Origin: Dechloromonas sp.
GTDB taxonomy: Bacteria; Pseudomonadota; Gammaproteobacteria; Burkholderiales; Rhodocyclaceae
Length of the DNA stretch: 64,000 nucleotides
Direction of reading: 5' to 3'
NCBI GenBank assembly: GCA_028687035.1
Contig: JAQUAX010000011.1
Span: forward strand, 1-64,000
Shown here: positions 9,589 to 19,578 of the stretch, piece after piece
Numbering within the stretch: the first letter of the stretch is position 1
Layout of the letters: each line of letters begins with the position of its first letter
Program-made: the position numbers and the translations under genes
The notes under the pieces: generated by a model
What the model saw: the letters and a program-made list of their open reading frames with translations, nothing else
Told to the model about the DNA's origin: nothing
Database searches by the model: none

Positions 9589-10424
9589 TGCTCCTTGCCG
9601 TGACGGCGGCGGCGCAGCAACGGCGCGGCAGCCAGCATGCCGGCCAGGCCGAAGGCGGCGCCCCAGCCGAGGCTGCGGCCGCGTTCGCCGTCCGGCCCGT
9701 AGGTGTAGTTGAAGGCGGTCACGTAATGCCGCTCGGCGGTCTGGCGCTCGGTGCTCAGCACGAAACCCGCCTTCGGCCGGCCGTGGCCGCCCTCGCCGTC
9801 GGCGTCCGGCGCGAAGTCGCGCGGGAAGAGCACAGTGGCGACGCCGTCGGCATCGGTGATGAAATTCGTCCGCGTGCCGAGCTCGGTTTCCAGCCGGACG
9901 ACCTGCCCGGCCAGCGGCTGGCCGTTGGCACGCACGACGAAGCGCCACTTCTCGCTTTCGCGGTAGCTGCCGTGCTCGCGCGGCAGCGGATCGGGAACGA
10001 TCTCCAGCTCGCTTTTCGGCCGCCGCAGCAGGTCGACCGGGGCCGGCCCCGGATTGCCGAAATACCACACGGTCGAGGCGACGGCGACGTGCGCCGGCGT
10101 CTCGAAACGGGCGCTGACCCAGTGGTAGTTGCCGGATTCCGGCGCCGGGCTGCGCAGCCGGGCTGCGCCGGCCTCGACCGGGAAGGCCTGCTCGCCGCCC
10201 AGCGGGCCGGCGATGCGGACCTCGGCCGCCGGCAGGCCGACCGGCCGGACCTGCACCGCGCTCCGCTCGCCGCGCCCGCCGGGCACCGGCAGCAGCATCG
10301 GCTGCGCGGTCCAGGCCGACACGCCGGCGTCGGCGGCCCGGCCGCGCGGGCCGTGCCCTTCATGCTGCGCCGCGGCCGCGAAGCTCGCGGTCGACAACGC
10401 CAGAACAAGGATTTTCCAGTGCAT
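9585..10424 (-). CDS. Periplasmic membrane-anchored protein, DUF4198-like
   Basis: A 279-residue protein. A cleavable signal peptide (1-19) is followed by a short His-rich stretch (QHEGHGPRG), then a mostly beta domain. The segment PRSELEIVPDPLP-like to ADGVATVLFPRDF resembles DUF4198-type periplasmic proteins linked to nickel/cobalt or copper uptake. A single C-terminal helix (about 250-272) ends in Arg/Lys-rich residues, giving a periplasmic domain anchored in the inner membrane. It sits between the TonB receptor and the polyferredoxin, with a 4-nt overlap to the latter. The assignment to metal handling is by context. Confidence 0.7.
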   Translation of the reverse strand: MHWKILVLALSTASFAAAAQHEGHGPRGRAADAGVSAWTAQPMLLPVPGGRGERSAVQVRPVGLPAAEVRIAGPLGGEQAFPVEAGAARLRSPAPESGNYHWVSARFETPAHVAVASTVWYFGNPGPAPVDLLRRPKSELEIVPDPLPREHGSYRESEKWRFVVRANGQPLAGQVVRLETELGTRTNFITDADGVATVLFPRDFAPDADGEGGHGRPKAGFVLSTERQTAERHYVTAFNYTYGPDGERGRSLGWGAAFGLAGMLAAAPLLRRRRHGKEQ

Positions 10425-10433
10425 CGCCGGCTC

Positions 10434-12530
10434 CTAGCGGAAATCGTAGCGGTAGGTCAGCAGCACCGTGCGCGGCGCCCCCAGCGTGTAGGTGACCTTG
10501 CCGGTCGTGTCCTTCTTGGCTTCGGCCGCGTAATGCTGGTCGAACACGTTGTCGGCGTTCAGCGTCAGCGAATGCTGGCTCCACTGGTAGCCGAGCGACG
10601 CGTTGGCGATCCACTCCCAGCCCTCGTATTTCTGGGTGTTGGCATTGTCCATCCAGTATTCGCCCCAGGTGTTGGCCGACACCCGGGCCCGCCAGCCGCC
10701 CTGCTTCCAGCCGGCGAAAACGCCGTACTGGTTGCGCGGCACGAAGGGCAGCGCGTTGCCGGAGCGATCCATGTTCACCGTCGTTCCTCCGACGCGCACC
10801 GGCTCGGTGAATTCCTTGTACTTGTAGTCGGCGTAGCTGTAGTAGCCGCCCAGTTCCCAGTACTTGCCCAGCGCGTAGCGGCCGGCGAATTCGAAGCCCT
10901 TCTTGTCGGTCTTGCCGGCGTTCAGGTAGGTCGTCACGCCGCCGTTGTTCTGCTGCACGATGTCCTTGTCGACCGGGCTGTAATAGACGCTGGTATCGAA
11001 GGACCAGTCGGCCGCCCGGCCCTTCAGGCCGAACTCGTAATTGCGGGCGACCGGCGCATCGAGCGACGGATTGGTCGACACTTCGCTGAACGACGGAATC
11101 TGGCCGGCCTGCGCAGCCATCGCGAACAGGTTCAGGCCGGGCAACAAGCGGTAGCTGGCGGCGATCTTCGGCGCCGGCAGGTGGAAGGTCTTGTTGATCT
11201 TCGTCTGCCCGTCGCCAGCCACGTATTTGCCGGTGCTGTAGTCGTACTTGCGGAACTGCTGGTTGTCGTCCTCGAACTCGACGACGTCGTAGCGCATGCC
11301 GGCGTCGATGATCCAGCGCTCGGTCGGCCGCCAGGATTCCTGCACGTAGACGCCGGTCAGCAGCGTCGTCGCGTTGTCGATCTCGGCCAGCGTGCCCTTG
11401 GCGTCGGAACGCGTGGCGACGATCCGCCCGCCCGGGATCGTCGTCACGTCGCGGTACTCGTACTTGCGCGAATCCGGCACCCGCTCCTGGCGGGCCGTGA
11501 CGCCGGCGACCAGCGTGCCCTGCGCGTGGCGGTAGTTGCCCTCGAGGTCCACGCCGAGGTTGGAAACCCAGGACTCGGACTCGTTGATGATGCCGGTCAC
11601 CGGGTGGTAGTGGTACCAGGTGTTGTAGTAGATCCGCGGCTTGAACGTGAAGTCGCCGCGCTGCATCTCGAGCCGGCTATTGACGAACCAGACCTTGGAA
11701 TACCGGCCGGAGTTCTTCCAGGCTTCCGACGTGCCGTTCTGCTCGCCGGTCCGCTTGTAGGTCTTGAACATCGCGGCATCGACGGCACCCGGCAGCTGCA
11801 TGTTCGATTCCGAATACGACACCTCGCTCTCGACGACATCGCCGTCGCCAAGCTGGATGCCGTGCTTGATCGAGCTCTGCGTGGTGTCGAAGCGGTTCCA
11901 GGTCCGCCAGTCGTTCTCCATTTCGCGGCGCGTGAAGGTCAGCGCCAGCGCCTGGCGGTCGTCGATCATGCCGCCGTAGCGCAGGTGGTAGTTCTCGGTA
12001 CCCTGGTTGCCGGCGCCGATCTTCAGGTTGTTGGCCCGGTCGTCGAACACCGACTTGGAGATGATCTGGATCGCCCCGCCGGCGCTGCCTGCGGCGAACA
12101 GGTTGCCCGGCCCCTTGGCGATCTCGATGCGCTCGATGTCCTGGGTGTCGACGAAGTCGAGGCGGGTGAAGCTGTCCGGGTCGGACAGCGGCACGCCGTC
12201 GCGCAGCACCTGGATCTCGCGGATGCCGTAGGCCGCCTTCAGGCCGGCGCCGCGGATGATCAGCCGGGCATCGAAGCCGCCGTTCTTGCTGTCGATCAGC
12301 ACGCCGGGCACTTCCTGCAGCGCTTCCTTGACGTTGAACATCTTCTTGTCGGCCAGCGTTTCCTTGCCGACCACGGCGATCGCCTGCGGCACTTCGCCGG
12401 TCGAGCGCGTTTCGCGCGTCGCCGTCACCGAGACTTCGTCGAGCACGTTGGCCGCATCGTCGGCCAGCGCGCTGCCGATCGCCAGCGAACAGGCGCACAG
12501 CACCCCGTACGGTGCACTCCCTTTTTTCAT
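10434..12530 (-). CDS. TonB-dependent outer-membrane receptor
   Basis: A 698-residue outer-membrane barrel. A signal peptide (1-23) precedes a plug domain (about 35-160) with ALQEVPGVLIDSKNGGFDARLIIRG and the characteristic IERIEIAKGPGNLFAAGSAGG segment. The strands end in a terminal aromatic-rich Tyr-Arg-Tyr-Asp-Phe-Arg barrel signature. It resembles FecA/ferric-chelate-type receptors, but the ligand cannot be read. GGGGA precedes the ATG. It is the first gene of a minus-strand operon with a periplasmic anchored protein, a polyferredoxin and a DsbD-like membrane protein. No siderophore genes are nearby, which favours a reductive metal-uptake system. Confidence 0.9.
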   Translation of the reverse strand: MKKGSAPYGVLCACSLAIGSALADDAANVLDEVSVTATRETRSTGEVPQAIAVVGKETLADKKMFNVKEALQEVPGVLIDSKNGGFDARLIIRGAGLKAAYGIREIQVLRDGVPLSDPDSFTRLDFVDTQDIERIEIAKGPGNLFAAGSAGGAIQIISKSVFDDRANNLKIGAGNQGTENYHLRYGGMIDDRQALALTFTRREMENDWRTWNRFDTTQSSIKHGIQLGDGDVVESEVSYSESNMQLPGAVDAAMFKTYKRTGEQNGTSEAWKNSGRYSKVWFVNSRLEMQRGDFTFKPRIYYNTWYHYHPVTGIINESESWVSNLGVDLEGNYRHAQGTLVAGVTARQERVPDSRKYEYRDVTTIPGGRIVATRSDAKGTLAEIDNATTLLTGVYVQESWRPTERWIIDAGMRYDVVEFEDDNQQFRKYDYSTGKYVAGDGQTKINKTFHLPAPKIAASYRLLPGLNLFAMAAQAGQIPSFSEVSTNPSLDAPVARNYEFGLKGRAADWSFDTSVYYSPVDKDIVQQNNGGVTTYLNAGKTDKKGFEFAGRYALGKYWELGGYYSYADYKYKEFTEPVRVGGTTVNMDRSGNALPFVPRNQYGVFAGWKQGGWRARVSANTWGEYWMDNANTQKYEGWEWIANASLGYQWSQHSLTLNADNVFDQHYAAEAKKDTTGKVTYTLGAPRTVLLTYRYDFR

Positions 12531-12592
12531 CGATTCCCCTTTTCGTGTCTTTTTCGAAAAGGCGGATGTTAATTACGCCCAAGGGCATAACC

Positions 12593-12628
12593 CCGCGACA
12601 TGGCGTCGCATGCGACAACGTGTCGCGG
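12593..12628. promoter_or_regulatory. Concentric double palindrome upstream of the TonB receptor gene
   Basis: Outer arms CCGCGACA (12593-12600) and TGTCGCGG (12621-12628) enclose a perfect inner palindrome GTCGCATGCGAC (12605-12616). Both share the same centre at 12610.5. The element lies between the rtcB stop and the TonB receptor start. No run of T follows on either strand, so an operator is more likely than an intrinsic terminator. Confidence 0.5.
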
Positions 12629-12649
12629 CCGCAAGGTGGAGGGGCCAGG

Positions 12650-13846
12650 TCAGCCCTTGACGCAGACGACCTGCTTCAGCGTATGGACGATTTCGGTCAG
12701 GTCCTTCTGGTTTTCCATCACCGCGTCGATGTCCTTGTAGGCGGCCGGAATCTCGTCGATGACGCCCTTGTCCTTGCGGCAGACGACGCCCTCGGTCTGG
12801 CGGCGCAGGTCGGCCTCGGCGAAGGCGCGGGCCGCCGCGTTGCGGCTCATCCGGCGGCCGGCGCCGTGGGCGCTGGACTCGAAGCTCTCCGGGTTGCCCT
12901 TGCCGCGGACGATGTAGCTGCGGGTTCCCATGCTGCCCGGAACGATGCCCATGTCGCCCGCCCGCGCCCGGATCGCGCCCTTGCGCGTGACCCAGACGTC
13001 GGCGCCGTAGTGGTGCTCGCGGGCGAGGTAGTTGTGGTGGCAATTGACCACCTCGCCGGTCACCGAAAACGGTGGCAGGTGGCGGGTCAGGCCGGCGAGC
13101 ACCAACTGGAGCATGCATTCGCGGTTGGCGTAGGCGTATTCCTGCGCCCAATGCACGGCCGCCACGTAATCGGCGAAATGGTCGCTGCCCTCGGCAAAGT
13201 ACGCGAGGTCGCGGTCCGGCAGGTGGATCTGCCGGCGCTCGATGTCCTGCCGCGCCAGTTCGATGAAATAGCTGGCCAGCGCATTGCCGATGCCCCGGCT
13301 GCCCGAATGCAGCATGACCCAGACCTGCCCGGACTCGTCCAGGCAGACCTCGATGAAATGGTTGCCGCCGCCCAGCGTGCCCAGCTGGTTGACCCATTTC
13401 GAGAATTTGCCGAAGGTCTTCAGCAATTGCGGGTGCTTCTGCGTCATCGCCTTCAGCCCCGCCTCGAACGGCCGGGCGGCACCGGTCAGCGCCCGGTCGT
13501 CGGCGTGCTGCGCCTTGCCGACCGGCACGTCGCGGCTGATCTGGTCGAAGACGCGCTGCAGCCGGCGCTCGTCGAGCTGCTCCGCAGCCAGCGACAGCCG
13601 GCAGGCGACCATGCCGCAGCCGATATCGACGCCGACCGCGGCCGGCACGACGGCGCCGCGCGTCGCGATCACCGAGCCGATCGTCGCACCGATGCCCAGA
13701 TGCACGTCGGGCATTGCCGCGACGTGGTGATGGATGAAGGGCAGGCTCGCCAGGTTGGCCAGCTGCCGGCGCGACGCCTCGTCGACGTCGGCGGTCCAGA
13801 TCCTGACCGGGACGCCGGGCGAATCCAGCGTCTGGACGACCGGCAC
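12650..13846 (-). CDS. rtcB: RNA-splicing ligase RtcB
   Basis: A 398-residue RtcB, the GTP- and Mn-dependent ligase joining 2',3'-cyclic-phosphate or 3'-phosphate RNA ends to 5'-OH ends. Metal and guanylylation motifs are visible: MPDVHLG, GVDIGCGM (ligand Cys), LGGGNHF, LHSGSRG, CHHNY and the late SSAHGAGR histidine. The start is placed at GTG 13846, 6 nt after GGAGG, and gives an N-terminus collinear with E. coli RtcB. The longer frame to 13894 overlaps the zinc-ribbon gene. No RtcA or RtcR is in the window. It is last in a five-gene operon with no sigma-54 signature. Confidence 0.92.
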   Translation of the reverse strand: MPVVQTLDSPGVPVRIWTADVDEASRRQLANLASLPFIHHHVAAMPDVHLGIGATIGSVIATRGAVVPAAVGVDIGCGMVACRLSLAAEQLDERRLQRVFDQISRDVPVGKAQHADDRALTGAARPFEAGLKAMTQKHPQLLKTFGKFSKWVNQLGTLGGGNHFIEVCLDESGQVWVMLHSGSRGIGNALASYFIELARQDIERRQIHLPDRDLAYFAEGSDHFADYVAAVHWAQEYAYANRECMLQLVLAGLTRHLPPFSVTGEVVNCHHNYLAREHHYGADVWVTRKGAIRARAGDMGIVPGSMGTRSYIVRGKGNPESFESSAHGAGRRMSRNAAARAFAEADLRRQTEGVVCRKDKGVIDEIPAAYKDIDAVMENQKDLTEIVHTLKQVVCVKG

Positions 13847-13847
13847 C

Positions 13848-14888
13848 TCAGCCCTCCGCGCGGGCCGCCCCGCAGGCGTGGCAGAAGCGCGCAAAAGCGC
13901 TCTTCCTCGCGGTGCACTGGCCGCAATGGTCGAAAAGGCAGATGCCGCAATGCGGGCAGTAGTCGATCGCGGCGTTGGCCAGATCGACCGGGCGCTCGCA
14001 GCCGGGACAGACCTTCTTGGCCAGCCGGGCCAGCGCGGTGTCGTAGGACAACTCCTTGCGCCGCTCGACGTCGGGCAGCGCCTCGGCCTGCTTCTGCCGC
14101 TCCAGGTAGCGGTTCAGCGCCAGGATCGCCTGGCGGCCGACCAGCACCGTGATCACGATGCCGACCGTGGAGCGCACGTAGCCGCCGTAGCTCGGCAGGT
14201 AGGGAACGAGTTCGACGAAGAAGGTGAACAACGCGAAATAGATGAAACCCCAGACGAAGGGCCACCAGGTGCTCTGCCGCTGCTTCGCAAACAGCCAGCC
14301 GGCGATGCCGAGCAGCGGCAGGGTCAGCGCCAGCCGGTAGAGGAAGATGCGCAGCTCCTGGCTGCGCTGGGCCCCCGCCAGCTGCTCGCCGGCGACGCGT
14401 TCGAGTTCGTGCAGGCTGCGCGACGCCCGCGCCTCGGCCTGCTGCGCGTCGAGCAGCGCCTGCTGCTGCGCCTCGACGGCGGCCAGCGCCTGGCGTTCGT
14501 TCGCCTTCAGGCCGTCCAGCGCCTGCGTGCGGGCGAGCAGTTCCGGGTCCTGGCCGGCCCGGCCGGTGACCTGGCGGGTCGCCAGCCAGTTGTTGAAGGT
14601 TTCGCGCGCCGCCTGGCTGCTGGCCCGCGCCGCGTTGTGCCCGAGCCGGGCCTGTTCCAGTTTTTCCTGCGTATCCTGGCGCGACTGCTGCATCGCCTTG
14701 ACGGTGGCGCGCGCCTGCTGCGCCGCCGCCCGGTCGATGAAATCCTCGATCGTCAGGTGCTGCTCGACGCGCGGCAGGTTCTCGACGACCGAAGCGCCCA
14801 GCCCGGTCAGAAAGCTGGCGAACACGAAGGCGACCAGCCACAGGCCGCCGCGAAACCACTTTTCCGACAAACGCAATGCCTTGCTCAT
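13848..14888 (-). CDS. Membrane protein with coiled coil and C-terminal zinc ribbons
   Basis: A 346-residue protein. A first transmembrane helix (about 15-36) is followed by a long Ala/Gln-rich coiled coil (about 60-175), three more hydrophobic segments (about 185-262) and a cytoplasmic cysteine-rich tail. The tail has CPGC, CPHCGIC, CGQC and CHAC knuckles, enough for two zinc ribbons. I do not recognise a named family. GGGGAGGG precedes the ATG, which overlaps the DUF808 stop by ATGA. The rtcB GTG starts immediately after its stop, so it is translationally coupled to both neighbours. Confidence 0.72.
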   Translation of the reverse strand: MSKALRLSEKWFRGGLWLVAFVFASFLTGLGASVVENLPRVEQHLTIEDFIDRAAAQQARATVKAMQQSRQDTQEKLEQARLGHNAARASSQAARETFNNWLATRQVTGRAGQDPELLARTQALDGLKANERQALAAVEAQQQALLDAQQAEARASRSLHELERVAGEQLAGAQRSQELRIFLYRLALTLPLLGIAGWLFAKQRQSTWWPFVWGFIYFALFTFFVELVPYLPSYGGYVRSTVGIVITVLVGRQAILALNRYLERQKQAEALPDVERRKELSYDTALARLAKKVCPGCERPVDLANAAIDYCPHCGICLFDHCGQCTARKSAFARFCHACGAARAEG

Positions 14889-15802
14889 GCTGCCCTCCCC
14901 TCGCTGCGCAGATGACGGACGGCGCTGAGCCCGGCCAGCGCCACCGTCCCGGCGACGATGCCGAGCAGCGCGTCGAGCGCCAGCGCCGCGACGCCGCCGA
15001 AGGCGCCGGCCGCCCCGGCCGCCAGTTCGATCGCGTGATGCGCGACCGGCAGGCCGTGCGCCAGGATGCCGCCGCCGACCAGGAACATCGCCGCTGTGCC
15101 GACCACCGTCAGCCCCTTCATCAGTTTCGGCGCGGCAAGCAGCAGCCCGTTGCCGAGCGCGATGCGCAGCGCGCCGCCACGGCGGACCAGCCAGGCGCCG
15201 AGATCGTCGAGCTTGACGATGGCGGCGACCAGGCCATAGACGCCGACCGTCATCAGCAGCGCGACGCCGACCAGCACCGCGACCTGCGCCGCGAAGGACT
15301 GGCCGGCGACGGTGCCGAGCGCGATGACGATGATCTCCGCCGACAGCACGAAATCCGTGCGGATCGCGCCGCGGATCTTGTCCGCCTCGAAGGCCGCGAG
15401 ATCGACCGCCTCGTCGGCGATCGCGGCCAGTCCGGCGGCGTGCTGCGCGGCGACTTCCGCCGGGCCGTGCAGCCATTTGTGCGCCAGCTTCTCGACGCCC
15501 TCCAGGCAAAGGTAGAGACCGCCCAGCATCAGCAGCGGCGTCACCGCCCACGGCGCCAGCGCGCTGATCGCCAGCGCGGCCGGGACCAGGATCGCCTTGT
15601 TCTTCAGCGAACCGACGGCCACCGCGCGGACCACCGGCAGCTCGCGCTCGGCGCGCACGCCGGACACCTGCTGCGCGTTCAGTGCCAGGTCGTCGCCGAG
15701 CACGCCGGCCGTCTTCTTCGCCGCGACCTTGGTCATCAGCGCGACATCGTCGAGCACGCTCGCGATGTCGTCGAGCAGCGCGAGCAGGCTGGCGCCGGCC
15801 AT
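14885..15802 (-). CDS. DUF808 (YedI-type) inner-membrane protein
   Basis: A 305-residue DUF808 protein. The N-terminus has the family signature [30 protein letters not shown], shown here in parts, followed by about six transmembrane helices and several Gly/Ala-rich segments. E. coli YedI belongs to this family, whose function is unknown. It is 4 nt downstream of the nitroreductase gene and overlaps the zinc-ribbon gene, so it sits mid-operon. Confidence 0.85.
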   Translation of the reverse strand: MAGASLLALLDDIASVLDDVALMTKVAAKKTAGVLGDDLALNAQQVSGVRAERELPVVRAVAVGSLKNKAILVPAALAISALAPWAVTPLLMLGGLYLCLEGVEKLAHKWLHGPAEVAAQHAAGLAAIADEAVDLAAFEADKIRGAIRTDFVLSAEIIVIALGTVAGQSFAAQVAVLVGVALLMTVGVYGLVAAIVKLDDLGAWLVRRGGALRIALGNGLLLAAPKLMKGLTVVGTAAMFLVGGGILAHGLPVAHHAIELAAGAAGAFGGVAALALDALLGIVAGTVALAGLSAVRHLRSEGRAA

Positions 15803-15806
15803 CGCC

Positions 15807-16457
15807 TTACAGCTCGCTGATCACGGCGGACGCCGGCAGGCGCGACTTGGGCAGCGCGGCATTGAAATCGCCGTCGCCGCTGTAGCCGAGCGCGACCATG
15901 ACGACCGCGCTCAGTCCGCGTTCGGCCAGGCCCAGTTCGACGTTCAGCGCGGCGACGTCGATGCCCTCCATCGGGCAGGCGTCGATGCCGAGCGCCGCGG
16001 CGCCGTTCAGCAGGCTGCCGAGCACGATGTAGACCTGCTTCTCGGCCCACAGGCCGAGGTCGCCGCGTTCGCGGTGCAGATTGACGTAGAAGCTGCGCGA
16101 ATTGTGCTGCGTCTGCTTCGCCTCCGGCGTCGCGAAGCGGCCGTCGGCCTCCTCCTGGGTCACCAGCGCGTCGAGGTGGGCGACGTCGAGGTCGGTGCGG
16201 GCGCACAGCACGACGACATGCGACGCGTTGCGCACCTTCGGCGCGTTGTAGGCGAAGGTGCCCTGCGTGCCGGCGGTCAGGCGTTCCTTGCCGGCCGCGG
16301 TCGAGGCGACGATGAAATGCCAGGGCTGGGAATTGACCGACGACGGCGCGAAACGCAGCAGCGTGCGCAGTTGCTCGACCTGTTCGGCCGGAATCTTGCG
16401 GTTCGGGTCGAAGGCCTTGCAGGTCTTGCGGGTGGTGGCGAGTTGGGCGATGTCCAT
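15807..16457 (-). CDS. NAD(P)H nitroreductase, NfsB-like
   Basis: A 216-residue flavin reductase of the NfsB family. The segments [10 protein letters not shown] (about 9-18), [14 protein letters not shown] (FMN phosphate/ring contacts) and CPMEGID near the C-terminus match the oxygen-insensitive nitroreductases. These use FMN to reduce nitroaromatics, quinones or related electrophiles with NAD(P)H. AAGGAGAA lies before the ATG. It follows the acuI-like gene by 17 nt, and the two reductases are probably co-transcribed. Confidence 0.88.
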   Translation of the reverse strand: MDIAQLATTRKTCKAFDPNRKIPAEQVEQLRTLLRFAPSSVNSQPWHFIVASTAAGKERLTAGTQGTFAYNAPKVRNASHVVVLCARTDLDVAHLDALVTQEEADGRFATPEAKQTQHNSRSFYVNLHRERGDLGLWAEKQVYIVLGSLLNGAAALGIDACPMEGIDVAALNVELGLAERGLSAVVMVALGYSGDGDFNAALPKSRLPASAVISEL

Positions 16458-16474
16458 GGGTTCTCCTTGTTGAA

Positions 16475-17458
16475 TCAGCGATTGACGTCGACGACGACGC
16501 GGCCGCGCACCTGCCCTTCGAGCAGGCGGGCGGCGGTGGGAATGGCGTCGGCGAGCGCGATTTCCTTGGTCATCGCGGCGAGCAGGCCGGGATCGAGGTC
16601 GCGCGCCAGGCGTTGCCAGGCTTCCAGCCGGCGCGGGCGCGGGCACATCACGCTGTCGACGCCGGCCAGCGTGACGCCGCGCAGGATGAAGGGGGCGACG
16701 CTCGCCGGCAGGTCCATGCCGCCGGCCAGGCCGCAGGCGGTGACGACACCGCCGTACTTCGTCGCGGCGCAGACGTTGGCCAGCACGTGGCTGCCGACGA
16801 CGTCGACGGCACCGGCCCAGCGCTCCTTCGCCAGCGGCCTGCCCGGCGCCACGAGTTCGGCGCGGTCGACGATGCTGGCGGCGCCCAGTTGCTTCAGGTA
16901 ATCGGCCTCGGCAGCGCGGCCGGTGACCGCGGCGACCGTGTAGCCGAGTTTGGCGAGCAGCGCGACGGCGACGCTGCCGACGCCGCCGGCGGCGCCGGTG
17001 ACGACGATCTCGCCCTGGTCGGGCGTCACGCCGTGGCGTTCGAGCGCCAGCACGCAGAGCATCGCGGTGTAGCCGGCGGTGCCGATCGCCATCGCCTGCT
17101 GCGGCGTGAAGGCGGCGGGCAGCGGCACCAGCCAGTCGCCCTTCAGCCGCGCCTTCTGCGCCAGGCCGCCCCAGTGGCCTTCGCCGACGCCCCAGCCGTT
17201 GAGCACGACGGCGTCGCCGGCCTGCCAGTCGGGATGGCTGCTGGACTCGACGGTGCCGACCAGGTCGATGCCGGGCACCATCGGGAACTTGCGGACGACC
17301 GGCCCCTGGCCGGTGATCGCCAGCCCGTCCTTGTAATTGAGCGTCGAATACTGCACGCGCACCGTGACGTCGCCGTCCGGCAGCTGCGACTCGTCGATGT
17401 CGCGGACGGCGGCGCGGTAGCCGGCCTCGTCCTTGTCGATCAGGATGCCCTTGAACAT
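16475..17458 (-). CDS. acuI: Acrylyl-CoA reductase / YhdH-type quinone oxidoreductase
   Basis: A 327-residue medium-chain dehydrogenase/reductase without zinc ligands. [14 protein letters not shown] and [13 protein letters not shown] at the N-terminus and the nucleotide-binding [20 protein letters not shown] loop (about 148-168) match E. coli AcuI/YhdH. AcuI detoxifies acrylyl-CoA to propionyl-CoA with NADPH. An unspecified quinone or enone reductase is the alternative. It is the first gene of the minus-strand operon running to rtcB and is divergent from parE. AAGGAGAC precedes the ATG. Confidence 0.85.
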   Translation of the reverse strand: MFKGILIDKDEAGYRAAVRDIDESQLPDGDVTVRVQYSTLNYKDGLAITGQGPVVRKFPMVPGIDLVGTVESSSHPDWQAGDAVVLNGWGVGEGHWGGLAQKARLKGDWLVPLPAAFTPQQAMAIGTAGYTAMLCVLALERHGVTPDQGEIVVTGAAGGVGSVAVALLAKLGYTVAAVTGRAAEADYLKQLGAASIVDRAELVAPGRPLAKERWAGAVDVVGSHVLANVCAATKYGGVVTACGLAGGMDLPASVAPFILRGVTLAGVDSVMCPRPRRLEAWQRLARDLDPGLLAAMTKEIALADAIPTAARLLEGQVRGRVVVDVNR

Positions 17459-17616
17459 TTTTCGTCTCCTTGGTCTGCGTGGGGTCAGCCCGGCAACATA
17501 GACGGAAGCCGGGCGAAAATCAACGACGGGAAAACCCGGGCGCCCGGTTAAAATGCCCGCCGTGCCGCCCTTCGCGGTCGACCGTCCCCACCGCCCGAAT
17601 TTCAAGCTTCAAGCGC

Positions 17617-19566
17617 ATGTCCGACTACTCCGCCTCCTCCATCCGCGTCCTGAAAGACCTCGAGCCCGTCAAGGAACGTCCGGGCATGTACACCCGGACG
17701 ACCTGCCCGACGCACATCGTCCAGGAAGTCATCGACAACGCCGCCGACGAGGCGCTGGCCGGTTTCGCGAAGAAGATCGCGGTGGCGATCCGCGCCGACG
17801 GCACGATCGAGGTGTCCGACAACGGCCGCGGCATCCCGGTCGAGATCCACCCGGAGGAAGGCAAGCCGGCGGTCGAACTGGTGTTCTGCAAGCTGCACGC
17901 CGGCGGCAAGTTCAACAAGAAGGAAGCCGGCAACGCCTACCGCTTCTCCGGCGGCCTGCACGGCGTCGGCGTGTCGGTGACCAATGCGCTGTCGACCCGG
18001 CTCGAGGTCGAAATCAGGCGCGGCGGCGGCGTGCACCGCATCGTCTTCGGCGACGGCTTCGTCGTCGAGCCGCTGGCCCGCATCGGCGACTGCGGCGTGC
18101 GCACGACCGGAACCACGGTGCGCATCGCGCCCGATCCGAAGTATTTCGATTCGCCGAAGATCAACCTCGCCCAGCTCGAACACCTGCTGCGCTCGAAGGC
18201 CGTGCTGATGCCGGGCGTCACGGTCGACCTCGAAATCGACGGCGAAACACCGAAAAGCTGGTGCTACCGCAACGGCATGGCCGACTACCTGGCCGAGCTG
18301 ATGACCGGCACGCCGGTCGCGCCGATTTTCGTCGGCGAGAAATACGTCGAGGTCGAAAACGGCTTCTCGGTCGGCGAAGGCGCGACGTGGGCGCTGGCCT
18401 GGTTCGAGGAAGGCGGCGGCAAGCCGGAATCCTACGTCAACCTGATCCCGACGCTCGACGGCGGCACCCACGAGGCCGGGCTGAAGGCCGGCGTCTTCGA
18501 GGCGGTCAAGGCCTTCGCCGAGCACCACGCGATCCTGCCGGCGAAAGTGAAGCTGGCGCAGGAGGACGTCTGCGGCCGGATGAGCTTCCTGCTGTCGGCC
18601 AAGGTGCTCGACCCGCAGTTCCAGGGCCAGACCAAGGAAAAGCTGACCTCGCGCGATGCCTACAAGCTGGTCTCGCAAATGGTGCGCGACCCCTTCGAAT
18701 TGTGGCTGAACAGCCACGCCGACTACGGCAAGAAGATCGCCGAACTGGCCGTCAAGGCGGCGCAGAACCGGCTGAAATCGACGCAGAAGGTCGAGAAGAA
18801 GAAGTCCTCCGGCATCGCGACACTGCCCGGCAAGCTGACCGATTGCGAATCCGACGACATCGGCCGCAACGAACTCTTCCTGGTCGAGGGCGACTCGGCA
18901 GGCGGCTCGGCCAAGCAGGGCCGCGACAAGGAAACCCAGGCGGTGCTGCCCTTGCGCGGCAAGGTGCTGAACACCTGGGAAGTCGAGCGCGACCAGCTGT
19001 TCAAGAACAACGAGGTGCACGACATCTCGGTGGCGATCGGCGTCGACCCGCACGGCATCGAGCAGATCGACACGGTGGACGTCTCCGGCCTGCGCTACGG
19101 CCGCATCATCGTGATGTCGGACGCCGACGTCGACGGCTCGCACATCCAGGTGCTGCTGTTCACGCTCTTCCTCAAGCACTTCCCGGCGCTGGTCGAGAAG
19201 GGCCACATCCACGTCGCGCAGCCGCCGCTGTTCCGCGTCGACGTCGAGGCGCGCGGCCAGACGCGCAAGATCTACTGCCTCGACGAGGCCGAGAAGGAAC
19301 AGACGCTGCACAAGCTGCGCGAGGAAGGCGTTTCCGAAAACAAGATCAGCGTCTCGCGCTTCAAGGGCCTCGGCGAAATGAACCCGGACCAGCTGTGGGA
19401 AACCACGCTGTGCCCGGACACCCGCCGGCTGGTCCCCTTCCAGGCGCCGCGCGAAGTGCTCGCCGAGATGGCGCGGACCTTCACGCTGCTGATGGGCAAG
19501 GGCGAAGCCGCCGGCCGACGCGCGTGGATGGAAAAGGACGGCGGGCTGGTCGAGGCGGACGTCTAG
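17617..19566 (+). CDS. parE: DNA topoisomerase IV subunit B
   Basis: A 649-residue ParE, the ATPase subunit that with ParC decatenates daughter chromosomes. The GHKL ATPase domain shows EVIDNAADEALAG, SDNGRGIPV and SGGLHGVGVSVTNALS. The TOPRIM domain shows EGDSAGGSAKQGRD and SDADVDGSHI. The C-terminal segment FKGLGEMNPDQLWETT is diagnostic of type IIA B subunits. The start is at ATG 17617, collinear with other ParE; the frame is open for 49 codons upstream but these overlap the promoter region (TAAAAT at 17549-17554). parC is not adjacent here. Confidence 0.95.
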   Translation: MSDYSASSIRVLKDLEPVKERPGMYTRTTCPTHIVQEVIDNAADEALAGFAKKIAVAIRADGTIEVSDNGRGIPVEIHPEEGKPAVELVFCKLHAGGKFNKKEAGNAYRFSGGLHGVGVSVTNALSTRLEVEIRRGGGVHRIVFGDGFVVEPLARIGDCGVRTTGTTVRIAPDPKYFDSPKINLAQLEHLLRSKAVLMPGVTVDLEIDGETPKSWCYRNGMADYLAELMTGTPVAPIFVGEKYVEVENGFSVGEGATWALAWFEEGGGKPESYVNLIPTLDGGTHEAGLKAGVFEAVKAFAEHHAILPAKVKLAQEDVCGRMSFLLSAKVLDPQFQGQTKEKLTSRDAYKLVSQMVRDPFELWLNSHADYGKKIAELAVKAAQNRLKSTQKVEKKKSSGIATLPGKLTDCESDDIGRNELFLVEGDSAGGSAKQGRDKETQAVLPLRGKVLNTWEVERDQLFKNNEVHDISVAIGVDPHGIEQIDTVDVSGLRYGRIIVMSDADVDGSHIQVLLFTLFLKHFPALVEKGHIHVAQPPLFRVDVEARGQTRKIYCLDEAEKEQTLHKLREEGVSENKISVSRFKGLGEMNPDQLWETTLCPDTRRLVPFQAPREVLAEMARTFTLLMGKGEAAGRRAWMEKDGGLVEADV

Positions 19567-19578
19567 GCCCGACGCGAC

